A DNA stretch of 64,000 nt, from positions 1 to 64,000 of the forward strand of contig CAZZKV010000014.1 in assembly GCA_964654665.1 (NCBI GenBank), given 5' to 3'. The translations under genes and the position numbers were made by a program. The notes below the pieces were generated by a model. The model was not told the DNA's origin. It searched no databases and was given only the letters and a program-made list of their open reading frames with translations. This document shows, in pieces, positions 36,668 to 47,300 of the stretch; positions within the stretch are counted from its first letter, which is position 1, and each line of letters opens with the position of its first letter. The stretch is from CALCKU01 sp964654665 (GTDB lineage: Bacteria; Pseudomonadota; Alphaproteobacteria; Caulobacterales; Maricaulaceae).

Positions 36668-38461
36668 ATGGGACTTTTTTCGGCTGTTCAGCGTGAATAT
36701 AAATATGTCAGCGGACTTTTGCGGATGCTGCGATCTGTAAAAGATGTAGATGCAGCGAGCGACCGTTTAATCGCGGATGAACTTGAAAAACGGATTGATA
36801 AATTTGGTCCTAATCTTGCCTTCATCGAAGATGAAAAGCAGCTCACCTATGATGATATGGAAACCTATGCCAATAAGGTTGCAGGCTGGGTGCAGGCGGA
36901 AGGGTGCAAAGCCGGTGATACGGTTGCTGTTTTTGTCCGAAACCGGGCGGAATATGTGCCGCTTTGGCTGGGGTTAACCAAAACGGGGGTTATTCCTGCA
37001 TTGTTGAATTTCCAATTAACGGGGGCCGCCTTGGCGCATTGTGTTAATATTTCCGATGCCAAAATATTGATAATCGATCATGAAATGCTGGCGCAATGGG
37101 AAACAGCCAAATCTGATCTTAAGGGCGCCATTAAGACATTTTGCGCTTTTGGCGAGGCGCAGGATTATCCAAGTTTTGATCTGGCTATTTCCAACCATGT
37201 ACCTAATCGTCCGCCCAAATCTCTGCGGAAAGGGATAATAGCGGGTGATCAATGTATGAAGATGTTTACATCGGGTACAACGGGCTTGCCTAAAGCTGCA
37301 AAAGTGACACATGTCCGGGCCCAAAATTATATGCGCGGGATGGGGGCCGGGGCGAAAACCGGGCCGCAGGATCGCATGATGATGGTTTTGCCCATGTATC
37401 ACGCGACGGGTGGACTTGTCGGTATGGGAGCCGCGATTACAAATGGCGGGGCGGTTATTGTCCGGCCTAAGTTTTCAGCTACAAAATTTTGGGATGAAGC
37501 GGTGGAATACGGCGCTACTATGTTCACCTATGTTGGAGAGTTGTGTCGGTTCCTTCTCTCGACGCCTCCTCATCCCCAAGAGCGGGCGCATAAAATCCGC
37601 TGGATGATGGGTAATGGTTTGCGCCCCGATGTTTGGGACGGATTTATCGGACGGTTTAATATCCCTCATGTTATTGAATTTTACGGCGCGACCGAAGGGA
37701 ATGCGAGCCTGATAAATTTGGACGGGCCGGTTGGGGCGGTTGGCCGCGTTCCTAATTATTTAAAGTTTAAATTCAATCTCGATATTATCCGTTATGATAT
37801 AGATAGTAATCGTAACCCGCGCGGGTCTGACGGGTTTTGCATTCATACGGATGATGATGAAGTCGGAGAGCTGATTGCTGAAATACGCACCGATGATGCA
37901 CGGTTTCGTTTCGATGGATATGAAACGCAGGAAGCCACGCAGAAAAAAATTCTACGGAATGTCTTTAAAAAAGGCGACGCATGGTTTCGGACGGGTGATT
38001 TGTTAAAAAAGGATAGTCTTGGATATTATTATTTCATGGATCGTGTAGGCGATACTTACCGCTGGAAGGCCGAAAATGTGGCAACAGGCGAAGTCGCGGC
38101 GGCCCTCTCTCGGTTTGAGGGGATTACGCAAGCTAATGTTTACGGCGTGAAAGTCGCTGGTTATGACGGACGGGCAGGTATGGCAGCGATTGTTGCTGAA
38201 GGTGATTTAGATCTGGCAAAGCTCAAAGCCCATGTTGATGCTAATTTACCGCATTATGCCCGACCGGTTTTTCTGCGACTTTCGCAAGAAGCAGAAACAA
38301 CCAGTACCTTTAAATTCAAGAAAACCAACCTTGTGAAAGCCGGTTTTGATCCAGCTAATATTTCAGAACCGCTTTATTTTGCCAGCCCCGATAGCGGTGG
38401 GTATGAGCGGATCGATACGGAAGTTTTCCGAACGATTAATTCGGGGGAACAGCGGCTTTGA
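36668..38461 (+). CDS. Long/very-long-chain acyl-CoA synthetase (FATP-like)
   Basis: A 597-residue AMP-forming ligase that would activate long-chain fatty acids with CoA. The P-loop appears as F-T-S-G-T-T-G-L-P-K, with E-F-Y-G-A-T-E-G-N and W-F-R-T-G-D-L further on. The F-Y-G-A-T-E-G-N form and overall layout match the bacterial proteins related to animal FATP/SLC27 rather than E. coli FadD. The stop codon overlaps the start of the DUF924 gene (ATGA), opening a four-gene unit. Confidence 0.9.
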   Translation: MGLFSAVQREYKYVSGLLRMLRSVKDVDAASDRLIADELEKRIDKFGPNLAFIEDEKQLTYDDMETYANKVAGWVQAEGCKAGDTVAVFVRNRAEYVPLWLGLTKTGVIPALLNFQLTGAALAHCVNISDAKILIIDHEMLAQWETAKSDLKGAIKTFCAFGEAQDYPSFDLAISNHVPNRPPKSLRKGIIAGDQCMKMFTSGTTGLPKAAKVTHVRAQNYMRGMGAGAKTGPQDRMMMVLPMYHATGGLVGMGAAITNGGAVIVRPKFSATKFWDEAVEYGATMFTYVGELCRFLLSTPPHPQERAHKIRWMMGNGLRPDVWDGFIGRFNIPHVIEFYGATEGNASLINLDGPVGAVGRVPNYLKFKFNLDIIRYDIDSNRNPRGSDGFCIHTDDDEVGELIAEIRTDDARFRFDGYETQEATQKKILRNVFKKGDAWFRTGDLLKKDSLGYYYFMDRVGDTYRWKAENVATGEVAAALSRFEGITQANVYGVKVAGYDGRAGMAAIVAEGDLDLAKLKAHVDANLPHYARPVFLRLSQEAETTSTFKFKKTNLVKAGFDPANISEPLYFASPDSGGYERIDTEVFRTINSGEQRL

Positions 38462-39000
38462 TGAGTCCTGAAACTATTTTAAATTTTTGGTTTGACGAGG
38501 CCGGTCCAGCCCGATGGTATAAACAATCCGACCATTTTGATGCCGAGGTCAGAGCCCGGTTTGAAACCGCCGCATTGGACGCTTTTGTCAAACCGTCGGA
38601 TTGGGCAACTTCCCCAGAGGCTATGCTTGCCTTGATTATTATGCTCGATCAATTTCCGCGCAATATGTACCGCGGCACATCGGCGGCTTTTGCTTGGGAT
38701 GATAAAGCTTTGAGTCAATCAAAAAAAATGATTGCTAAAGGGTGGGATTTGAAAATTGCGATGGCGCGGCGCGCGTTCGTTTACATGCCCTTTATGCATA
38801 GTGAATCTCTTGACGATCAGAAACGTTGCATAGAATTAGCCGATCAAAGACTGGATGATAGCAGTACCGTGCATCATGCGATTGAACATCATAAACTTAT
38901 TGCCCGGTTTGGCCGCTTCCCGCACCGGAATGCCATTTTAGGCCGGGATAACACAGCCGAAGAAACCGCTTTTTTAAATAGCGGAGGTTACAGCCCGTGA
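38458..39000 (+). CDS. DUF924 family protein
   Basis: This 180-residue soluble protein carries the DUF924 pattern: an N-terminal I-L-x-F-W-F, W-Y-K-x-S-x-x-F-D, then L-A-L-I-I-M-L-D-Q-F-P-R-N-x-Y-R-G-T, and a later Y-M-P-F-M-H-S-E. The fold is helical and TPR-like; the biochemical role is not known. It overlaps both neighbours by 4 bases, so it is translated together with the acyl-CoA synthetase and the DJ-1/PfpI protein. Confidence 0.9.
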   Translation: MMSPETILNFWFDEAGPARWYKQSDHFDAEVRARFETAALDAFVKPSDWATSPEAMLALIIMLDQFPRNMYRGTSAAFAWDDKALSQSKKMIAKGWDLKIAMARRAFVYMPFMHSESLDDQKRCIELADQRLDDSSTVHHAIEHHKLIARFGRFPHRNAILGRDNTAEETAFLNSGGYSP

Positions 39001-39608
39001 AAACCATTGGAATTTTTATTTTTAACGATGCGGAAGAACTGGATTTTGTCGGGCCTTATGAAGTTTTTACAATGATCAATACTGTGTTGCAAGGCCGTGG
39101 TCATCCCCAAGCGGTTAAGGTCATATTGATTTCTGAAGACGGAGGTGACATTATCGGTAAAAAGGGCATGCGGGTTGGCGCGCATAGGGCGATGGATGAT
39201 ATTTCAGCGCTTGATATCCTTTGTATTCCGGGCGGACAGGGCAGTCGCGAACAGATCAAAAATAAAGATGTTATAAATTGGGTGCAAAACATTGCCGCCA
39301 GTAGCGAATGGGTAACAAGCGTGTGTACGGGATCCTTTATTCTAGCGCAGGCTGGCCTGACAAAGGGACGTAAATTATCAACCTATTGGGGCGCATTTGA
39401 AGAGTTTAAAGCATTGGGCTTGCCAGGAGAATTAATCAAAGATGTGCGATATGTGCGCGACGGAAATATTGTGACATCGGCTGGTGTTTCGGCGGGAATA
39501 GATATGGCGCTATGGTTGACGGGACAATTAATGACCCCCAGATTTGCCAGAGCCGTCCAGCGGGCTATGCAATATGACCCTGCGCCCCCTTATGCAGCGG
39601 AGGTGTAA
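38997..39608 (+). CDS. DJ-1/PfpI family protein (isonitrile hydratase-like)
   Basis: A 203-residue single-domain protein of the class I glutamine amidotransferase-like superfamily. It has the N-terminal F-x-F-x-D-A-E-E-L-D-F-V-G-P-Y-E-V-F segment with the helper glutamate and the nucleophile cysteine in S-V-C-T-G-S-F-I-L-A. These features are those of the isonitrile hydratase/AraC-regulator N-domain branch, but no DNA-binding domain follows. It starts within the DUF924 stop with GTG and the next gene begins immediately after its stop. The substrate is unknown. Confidence 0.88.
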   Translation: MKTIGIFIFNDAEELDFVGPYEVFTMINTVLQGRGHPQAVKVILISEDGGDIIGKKGMRVGAHRAMDDISALDILCIPGGQGSREQIKNKDVINWVQNIAASSEWVTSVCTGSFILAQAGLTKGRKLSTYWGAFEEFKALGLPGELIKDVRYVRDGNIVTSAGVSAGIDMALWLTGQLMTPRFARAVQRAMQYDPAPPYAAEV

Positions 39609-40571
39609 ATGAAAAGATCCAAAAAAACCCCGCGCGAGATTGCGGAGGAAGTATCCGAGCGATTGCGGGCCCAGTGGGAAAAAATGAAGCCCGAACCTGA
39701 TCAGGTTTACCAAATTCACCATAATATTCGCCGGATGACCAATCAATTTGATACGCCGGGACCGGATATGCGGCAGGTTATTGATTTTAATATACCGGAT
39801 GATGATGCGGATATTCCTGTGCCTGTCCGACTTTATATTCCGCATCAAGCAAGCGAGACACCGGGACCAACATTTGTTTATTTACATGGCGGCGGGTTTG
39901 TCACTTGCTCGATTGAAAGTCATGAAGGGATTTGCCGGCGTGTTGCCAGCGGGTCGGGTTTTCGTGTTATTTCGGTAGATTACCGTCTTGCGCCGCAATT
40001 TGCATATCCGGCGGGGCCGCAGGATTGCGAACAGGCTTTATTATGGGCTTTATCTGGCGATGGTGCGCCAGATTATGGGATTGACCCTGCGCGTATATCA
40101 TTGGGCGGTGATAGTGCGGGCGGCAATATGACGGCCTTTCTGGCGCAAAAATACAGAACTCGGCTTTGTGCACAGGTCTTATTTTACCCCTTGATGCAAT
40201 TAATGGATTTCAAACCACCTAAGCCGGGGCCGCAAGATTGGCTGCAACTCGGGGTTATGGCTCTTAAATTTATTGATGAACATTATGTCGTGGACGCGGA
40301 CCCAAATGATACGCGCCTGTCGCCATTATTTGAAAAAGATCTCTCGGGCTTGCCTCCGGCTTATGTTTTAACCTGCGGACTTGATCCGCTGCGTGACGAG
40401 GGGAAGGCCTATGCAACGAAATTAGAAATGGCGGGTAATCATGTCGAATATTGCCATGAAAAAGCACTGCCACATGGGTTTTTAAATTTTTCGCGGGCGT
40501 TCCCCAAGGGTCGGAAAATTCCTATGGACGCGGCGGATTTTCTGCGTAAACACACTCCGTCTTCGCACTGA
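39609..40571 (+). CDS. Alpha/beta hydrolase, hormone-sensitive-lipase family
   Basis: A 320-residue carboxylesterase-like protein with the HSL oxyanion motif Y-L-H-G-G-G-F and the nucleophile serine in G-G-D-S-A-G-G-N; the acid is probably in C-G-L-D-P-L-R-D-E-G and the base in L-P-H-G-F. A helical N-terminal cap (first 60 residues) is typical of the family. No signal peptide is seen, so it acts in the cytoplasm. As last gene of the acyl-CoA synthetase operon it may release fatty acids from esters for activation, which is inference. Confidence 0.9.
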   Translation: MKRSKKTPREIAEEVSERLRAQWEKMKPEPDQVYQIHHNIRRMTNQFDTPGPDMRQVIDFNIPDDDADIPVPVRLYIPHQASETPGPTFVYLHGGGFVTCSIESHEGICRRVASGSGFRVISVDYRLAPQFAYPAGPQDCEQALLWALSGDGAPDYGIDPARISLGGDSAGGNMTAFLAQKYRTRLCAQVLFYPLMQLMDFKPPKPGPQDWLQLGVMALKFIDEHYVVDADPNDTRLSPLFEKDLSGLPPAYVLTCGLDPLRDEGKAYATKLEMAGNHVEYCHEKALPHGFLNFSRAFPKGRKIPMDAADFLRKHTPSSH

Positions 40572-40627
40572 TTTATTATCCGGTCGGGGTTGGCCGCTTC
40601 ACTGAAACCGGCTTGATAGGACTCATT

Positions 40628-41974
40628 ATGAAAAAACAGGATGCTGTAAACTATCGCCCGCAAACTGCTATTCTGGCTTTGGGTGAGGCCTTTTATGATC
40701 CGGTGACAGCAGCAGATTTTCCCAAAACCATCCTGCGTTACCGCGATGATAGGGCAGCGCACTCTATTGGACTGCGGTTAAATGATGCGCAATGGCTCAG
40801 CCATTTTGGCCGGTTTAAACCTTTGGATGATAATTTGGCAGAGCCTTTAGCGCTGCGGTATCACGGCCATCAATTTCAAAATTATAATCCGGAAATTGGT
40901 GATGGGCGTGGATTTTTATTTGCGCAAATGCGCGGCGTCGATGACAGGTTGATGGATTTAGGAACAAAAGGCTCGGGCCAGACCCCTTATTCCCGACGCG
41001 GTGATGGCCGCTTAACATTACTGGGCGGTGTGCGGGAGGTTTTAGCCACGCGTTATTTACAATATTTGGGCGTGAATACATCGCGTAGTCTATCGTTGAT
41101 TGAAACCGGTGAAGATTTGCAGCGCCATGATGAGCCGTCTCCCGCGCGTTCTGGCGTTCTGGTGCGGCTTTCCCATTCCCATATCCGGTTCGGTACGTTT
41201 CAGCGTCAGGCTTTTTTCCAAGAGCGCGATAATATCCAGAGTTTAATCGATTATTGTATTACGCATTTTTATCCTGATGCCCAAAACGGAGCAGACTTAC
41301 TGGAAATGGCGGCCATTGCCTCTGCCGATATGGTAGCCGGATGGATGGCCGCAGGCTTTGTGCACGGGGTCATGAATACGGATAATATGAATATTACAGG
41401 GGAGAGCTTTGATTATGGGCCATACCGGTTTTTACCTGTACTTAATGCCAATCATACGGCAGCCTATTTTGATCATAACCGTCTTTACGCCTTTGGCCGT
41501 CAGCCTGATATTATGTATTGGAATTTGGCCCAATTGGCGCAAAGCTTATCCTTGGTTTGTGGGGATGACGCCTTAAAGACAGCTTTGGAGGCCTATGCTC
41601 CGGCCTATCGCGAGGCTTTGCGCTGCCATGTTTTTCGCCGTTTCGGTTTACAGCCCGGAACCTTGGAGACTGATATTGCCTTCATTATGCAAACCTTCCG
41701 GTTTTTAGAGCAGAGCGAAATGCCGTGGCCTCAATTTTGGCATGATTGGCAGGGCGGGTCGCCCGCCAGCGGGTCGCCTAATGATGATTTTTATCATGGT
41801 GATGATTTTATGGCATGGCGCAAAGTCTATACGCGATATGACGCCATTGGGCCAAAGCCGGCGGGGGATAGGCCACCAAGCTTGCTTTATGACGATATTG
41901 GTGCGTTATGGGCCCCAATTACTGAGCATGATGATTGGACAGCGTTTGATGCCAAATTGGCGAGCTTCAATTAA
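40628..41974 (+). CDS. selO: SelO/YdiU family protein AMPylase
   Basis: SelO is a pseudokinase-fold enzyme that transfers AMP rather than phosphate to proteins and takes part in oxidative-stress responses. The 448-residue protein has the family's Y-H-G-H-Q-F, G-D-G-R-G-F-L, L-D-L/M-G-T-K-G-S-G-Q-T-P-Y-S-R-x-G-D-G, and H-G-V-M-N-T-D-N-M segments, the last holding the metal-binding Asn and Asp. The ATG at 40628 with AGGACT upstream is preferred to 40613. It is somewhat shorter at the C terminus than E. coli YdiU (478). It seems to be a single-gene unit. Confidence 0.94.
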   Translation: MKKQDAVNYRPQTAILALGEAFYDPVTAADFPKTILRYRDDRAAHSIGLRLNDAQWLSHFGRFKPLDDNLAEPLALRYHGHQFQNYNPEIGDGRGFLFAQMRGVDDRLMDLGTKGSGQTPYSRRGDGRLTLLGGVREVLATRYLQYLGVNTSRSLSLIETGEDLQRHDEPSPARSGVLVRLSHSHIRFGTFQRQAFFQERDNIQSLIDYCITHFYPDAQNGADLLEMAAIASADMVAGWMAAGFVHGVMNTDNMNITGESFDYGPYRFLPVLNANHTAAYFDHNRLYAFGRQPDIMYWNLAQLAQSLSLVCGDDALKTALEAYAPAYREALRCHVFRRFGLQPGTLETDIAFIMQTFRFLEQSEMPWPQFWHDWQGGSPASGSPNDDFYHGDDFMAWRKVYTRYDAIGPKPAGDRPPSLLYDDIGALWAPITEHDDWTAFDAKLASFN

Positions 41975-42028
41975 CTGTGATTCCCTTTTACCCGCGAAAT
42001 ATGTATAAGACAGCCAATGGAGAGAGTT

Positions 42029-42745
42029 ATGAAAATGAGAGATTTAATTTTAGTATCTACCGCAACCTTATTATTAGCAGGGTGTACTGCGGCTGAAAAC
42101 ACAGCGGCCCAAGCGGCCGATGCGGCAAAAGCCGCCGCAAGCACAACCGTTGCCGCAACTGCGGCAAAAGCCGGTGATGCTATGGCGGCGGCGAAATCGG
42201 CTTTACCCGGTGTTGATATATCCACTGCGCCAGCGGGGGTCTATGTGTCCGAAAAAAGCCATGCCTATATTACCTTTCAATATTTGCATCAGGGTTATGC
42301 CCGTCCGACATTGCGCTGGAATGATTTCGAAGCCCGTATAGAGCTTGATTCCGATAACCCTGAAAATTCGGTTTTAACGGTTGATATTAATGCGGCCAGT
42401 ATCGATAGCGGCGTGGAAAAATTTGACGAACATTTAGTGAGTGCCGATTTTTTTGATGTGGCGAACCACCCGGTCATTACATTTACCAGCACGGCCCTTA
42501 AACAAAGCCTGACAGGCAGCGGAACAGTAACTGGCGATCTGACGATGAAAGGTATAAGCAAACCCGTAACGCTGGATGTAACACTGAATAAGGTCGGTGA
42601 GAATTTCCGTTCGAAAAAACCGATGTTGGGCATTTCGGCCAAAACACAAATCAAGCGGTCCGAGTGGGATTTGGGTAAATATACACCGCTTGTCGGTGAT
42701 GAAGTTGATATCATAATTGAAGTGGAATTCATTCAACCCGAATAA
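42029..42745 (+). CDS. YceI family lipoprotein
   Basis: YceI proteins are periplasmic lipocalin-like beta barrels that bind isoprenoid lipids. This one, about 238 residues, starts with a lipoprotein signal (L-L-L-A-G-C) and then an Ala/Lys-rich linker of about 50 residues before the barrel, which contains V-L-T-V-D-I-N, F-F-D-V-A-N-H-P-V-I-T-F and a terminal D-E-V-D-I-I-I-E-V-E. The ATG at 42029 follows GGAGAG; 42017 is also in frame. The stop overlaps the start of the cytochrome b561 gene (TAATG), a pairing well known for YceI. Confidence 0.9.
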   Translation: MKMRDLILVSTATLLLAGCTAAENTAAQAADAAKAAASTTVAATAAKAGDAMAAAKSALPGVDISTAPAGVYVSEKSHAYITFQYLHQGYARPTLRWNDFEARIELDSDNPENSVLTVDINAASIDSGVEKFDEHLVSADFFDVANHPVITFTSTALKQSLTGSGTVTGDLTMKGISKPVTLDVTLNKVGENFRSKKPMLGISAKTQIKRSEWDLGKYTPLVGDEVDIIIEVEFIQPE

Positions 42746-43329
42746 TGGCGCAAGGAAAACAAAAAAGGCTGGATAATCATTATAGTAAGACCGCCATAGT
42801 CCTGCATTGGCTGATTGCGCTATGTGTGATCGGCCTAATCCTGTTTGGGCATTTAATGACGAACCCGCAGACGCCCAATCGTTTTGTATTGTATCAACTC
42901 CATAAATCTTTCGGTATTTTGGTTTTACTGCTCTCGCTTTTGCGATTGGGGTGGCGTTTACGCCACAAACCGCCGTCTTTACCTGCGGGTATGAAACCGT
43001 GGGAAATACAGGCGGCACGTTTCACCCATATCGCATTTTATGTCTTTATGATCGGGATGCCGCTTTTAGGCTGGGCTTTGGTATCAGCCTCGCCGACCAA
43101 TATTCCGACCGTTTTATTCAAAATAATGCCATGGCCGCATTTACCCATTTTGCCCGATTTGGACAATAAAGAGGCCGTATCTAAAATTCTAACTCAGCTC
43201 CACCATTTAGGCGGCAAACTGATGGCGGGGCTTATCATTTTACATATGGGCGCAGCGCTTAAACATCATCTGGTTAACCGGGATGCGGTCCTTATGCGGA
43301 TGCTACCCTTTTTAAAACAGCGTCGGTAA
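42745..43329 (+). CDS. Cytochrome b561 family protein
   Basis: A 194-residue four-helix membrane cytochrome b. Candidate haem-ligand histidines lie in helices at A-I-V-L-H-W-L, Y-Q-L-H-K-S-F, and near the C terminus in H-H-L-G-G and I-L-H-M-G-A-A-L-K-H-H. Members move electrons between quinol and periplasmic acceptors such as superoxide. It is translationally coupled to the YceI lipoprotein, consistent with a shared role at the quinone/isoprenoid level. Confidence 0.92.
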   Translation: MAQGKQKRLDNHYSKTAIVLHWLIALCVIGLILFGHLMTNPQTPNRFVLYQLHKSFGILVLLLSLLRLGWRLRHKPPSLPAGMKPWEIQAARFTHIAFYVFMIGMPLLGWALVSASPTNIPTVLFKIMPWPHLPILPDLDNKEAVSKILTQLHHLGGKLMAGLIILHMGAALKHHLVNRDAVLMRMLPFLKQRR

Positions 43330-43410
43330 CAACCCCTTATTTCCAAGGGTTTCATTTGCGCTTCAAACCCTTGATTCGACATTTATCCGGCTTTGGGTCA
43401 TTATCGGTCT

Positions 43411-44274
43411 ATGGGGGGTCTGAACCATTGGACTGTGGCCGGATGGGGTCAAAAGGTTAGGCAGGTTCCCGTGGTTTTAAACCGCGGGATGCTGGTAGTC
43501 TGTACTTTAATATTGGGCGCTTCAACGGCCAGTATGCGCGGGCCTGTACTGGAACCGGGCGAACAGGGACGAGTTGTGTCTGTCTGGGATGGGGATAGCC
43601 TGTCACTTGACAGCGGTCTGAAGGTTCGGCTGTCGGGAATATATGCGCCTGCCTTGAAACAGGGGCGCAAGACAGCTTTGATAGACCCTATGGGCGCAGA
43701 GGCCAAAGCCGCGCTTATCGCACTTACTCGCGAACAGGATATTAGGCTTTATTATGGCGGGGAAAAACGGGACCGGTATGACCGGGCCTTGGCACATGTT
43801 TTCACGCTTTTGCCATCCGGCGCGCCAGATTTATGGGTGCAAGAAGAAATGCTGCTCCGAGGCATGGCGCGGGTTTATACATGGCCCGATAGTTATCAGG
43901 ACATTGCGCGTCTTTATGCGGCCGAACAGCAAGCCCGCAGTGCCGGACGGGGCCTTTGGAACGATGTGTTTTATGCCATACGCAGTCCGGATCCCAATAC
44001 GCTAGCGCAGGATGTGGATAGTGTGCAAATAGTGGAGGGAGTAATTACCTCCAGCGCCGAAATACGCGGGCGAATATATCTCAATTTTGGGGCGGATTAT
44101 AAAACCGATTTTACAATTGCGATTGCTAAAAAGAACCGCAAACGGTTTAAAAAAGCGGGTCTTGATCCATTGACATTAACAGGGGCAAAGGTGCGGGTTC
44201 GCGGCTGGATTGAATTGATGAACGGGCCGATGATCTGGCTGGACCACCCCGATAGGCTTGAAGTGCTGGATTGA
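43411..44274 (+). CDS. Thermonuclease-like (SNase) protein, exported, with C-terminal extension
   Basis: The SNase domain shows G-R-V-V-S-V-W-D-G-D-S-L, V-R-L-S-G-I-Y-A-P, D-R-Y-D-R-A-L-A-H-V and G-L-W, the pattern of calcium-dependent staphylococcal-type nucleases, about residues 50-190. A hydrophobic stretch before it looks like a signal peptide or anchor, so it acts outside the cytoplasm. About 85 more residues form a second beta-rich domain that may be OB-like. The ATG at 43411 is taken; a TTG at 43393 and an ATG at 43489 are alternatives, so the length (287 residues) is approximate. Confidence 0.82.
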   Translation: MGGLNHWTVAGWGQKVRQVPVVLNRGMLVVCTLILGASTASMRGPVLEPGEQGRVVSVWDGDSLSLDSGLKVRLSGIYAPALKQGRKTALIDPMGAEAKAALIALTREQDIRLYYGGEKRDRYDRALAHVFTLLPSGAPDLWVQEEMLLRGMARVYTWPDSYQDIARLYAAEQQARSAGRGLWNDVFYAIRSPDPNTLAQDVDSVQIVEGVITSSAEIRGRIYLNFGADYKTDFTIAIAKKNRKRFKKAGLDPLTLTGAKVRVRGWIELMNGPMIWLDHPDRLEVLD

Positions 44275-44353
44275 TAATTTTACGGTAAAACTGTATCAAT
44301 TTTGCGGGGACAGGTGCTTGCCTTTAGCGTCAAATATAGCCAATAAACGCTTT

Positions 44354-47300
44354 ATGACACCCCCAATTTTAAAAGCGGTTTTAGGTCCGACCAATACGGG
44401 CAAAACCCATTATGCCGTCGAGCGTATGCTGGGCCGGGATAGTGGCGTTATTGGATTGCCGCTGCGGCTTTTGGCCCGCGAAGTCTATGATAAAATTTGT
44501 GCCATAAAGACCCCGGCGCAATGCGCTTTGGTGACAGGGGAAGAGAAAATTATTCCGAAAACGGCACATTATTTTGTGTGTACAGCAGAGGCTATGCCAA
44601 CAGATCGTCGGTTTTCATTTGCGGCGATTGATGAGGTTCAGCTCATGGCTAATCCTGAACGCGGGCATATTTTCACCGATCGGGTTCTCAATTACCGCGG
44701 CAGTCAGGAAACCTTATTGATGGGTTCTGATACGGCGCGGCCCGTTTTGGAAACCTTGCTGCCGGATATTCGTTTTGATTACCGCGAGCGGTTTTCAACG
44801 CTAAGCTATAGCGGACCTATGCGGTTAACGCGCCTGCCAAAGCGGTCTGTTATTGTCGCCTTTTCAGCCAAGGATGTTTACACGATTGCTGAATTGGTTC
44901 GCCGGTATAGAGGCGGGGCGGCGGTGGTTATGGGGGCTTTATCGCCGCGTACGCGCAATGCACAGGCGGAATTATTTCAGAGCGGCGATGTTGATTTTTT
45001 AATAGCAACGGATGCCATTGGCATGGGGCTGAATTTAAATACCGATCATGTGGCTTTTGCCGCCATGAGTAAATTTGACGGCCGGCGCCGGCGTTATTTA
45101 CACCCGATGGAAGCAGGGCAGATCGCTGGTCGAGCTGGGCGGTTTCGTAATCATGGCACCTTTGGAACAACAGGCGATTGCCCGGAAATGGATGACAATC
45201 TAGTGAGCCGGATTGAAAACCATAAATATGACGCCTTTCAATATGCGGAATGGCGAAATGCGGCTTTGGATTTCAGCAGTTTTGATAGCCTTATGGAAAG
45301 TTTACATATGCCGCGACCGATACGTCGCTTGCGCCGCGTAAAAGGAACTGTGGATGAACAAGCTTTGGAGCGTATGTCGGCTATTACCGAGATTAGGGTC
45401 CAATTGACAACACCGTTGGCGGTTCGACGTTTGTGGGAAATTTGCCAGATTCCTGATTTTCGTAATCTGACAATTGACGCCCATGTTCGCCTGTTACAAG
45501 ATATTTACGGGCATATATCAGAGCAAGGTTTTTTACCTGATGATTATCTTGACAAACATATCCTCAGGCTCGACCAGACAGAAGGCGATGTTCATTTACT
45601 TTCATCAAGACTTGCACAAATACGGACATGGACATATTGCGCCAATAAATTAAACTGGAGCTTTGATTCAAAACATTGGATTAAACGCACGCGCATGGTT
45701 GAAGATAGGTTGTCGGATGCGCTACATGAAAGATTAACAGCCCGATTTGTGGACCGCCGAACCAGCGCTTTGCTTAAGGGAATAGGAGCCGGAGCATATA
45801 TGGAAGCCAGCCTAAAGGATAATGGCGATGTCATGGTTGATGATCATATCATTGGTCACTTGGACGGGTTGACGTTTAAAATAGCGGCTAGCGGAACTGA
45901 TTTGGAGGCTAAAGCCTTACAAGCCGCAGCTGAAAAAGTTGTCGGTCCAGAGGTGAACCGGAAATTGACCAGTCTTTGCGGTGGGTCCCATGCAATTTTT
46001 ACCTTATCAGAACGCGGGAAAATTATGTGGGGTGGTCAGGCTGTCGGCAGAATTGCCCGTGGCGGGTCTATTTTGAACCCGGATGCCGAATTGATCGGCG
46101 GTGATTTAGGGAATGCGAATTTACGTCAATTAGCGCAGGATCGTATGCGGGATTTTCTACGTGGCGAAGTCGCGGCGAAACTATCGTGTTTGAGCAAACT
46201 TAAAGTGCTTAGTGAAGCGCCGGAAACTCCGCCAGAAGCTCGAGGCTTGGCGTATCAGATGTTTCAAAACAATGGGTCCTTGGAACGGCGCCCTCACCTT
46301 GCTGAGATTAAAGCGGCGGATCAGGATGCTCGCCGAGCCTTGCGTCAAGCGGGAATGGTTTTCGGATTTTATAATCTGTATCTCAAAGATTTAATGAAAC
46401 CCAAACCGGCAAATTTGTTAAGCCTTTTAACGGCATATGGAGCGGGCGGTGACGGCATGCCGTTTATCCCGTTTGCGGGTGTTACCTCTCTGGCCAATGA
46501 AGGACAATTTGATAGCGAGAACTTTAGCGATTTAGCGCTATCGAGTGCGGGATATAAAGCGTGCGGCCCGCGGATTATCCGCTTTGATATTCTCAATCGT
46601 TTGTCAGGTCTTATCCGTCAGGCTCAATTGCAATCAAAGACTCGAAAATTTCAGATTATGCAAGAAATGCTGGCTTTATTGGGATGCACATATGAGGACG
46701 CGCAAGGCGTGTTACGCTCGCTAGGATTTCAATCCGAACTCGTTAAGCGCGAAGAGGTTGAAGCCATGATAGCTAAGACAGCGGCTGAAGAAAAAGTAAG
46801 AGCTGAGAAAAAAGCGGAAAAAGAGAAGGCGGAAGCCCAGAAAAAAGCAGCAAACCAACCCGCTGTATCGGAAACGCTGGAGGATACGCCCCCCGATGCG
46901 ACCCCAGAAACTCCGGAAAATACAACCCCCGACACGACCACAGATACGGTAATGAATGCAGCATTAGAAACTCCGCTGAATGAAAAGACGCCCGATGGCA
47001 CGGCTCCCGAAATAACGGCGCCTAAGACGACGGCGTCTGAAGGGGTTACGTCTGGCGGGACTCCGTCTGAACCACGGCGAAGGCAGCGCGTGTCCAAACC
47101 GGCCCCCAAACCCCTTCATGTTTACAATCATCGTAAGGTCGATGAAGAGACGGGCGAAACACTTGAAATTGTCAATAATGAGTTTTGGGTCATACCTTTT
47201 AAGAAAAGATCGCGCGGTAATTTTTCAAAAGGCAAGGGCAAACCCTTACACGGCGCGCAAAAATTTCGTCAGAATAACCGGAAAGCCAAAGCCTCTGGCA

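Noticed and set aside
43330..43360. Hairpin after the cytochrome b561 gene as terminator
   Set aside because: The stem is short with a bulge and no proper T-run, so it is not listed.
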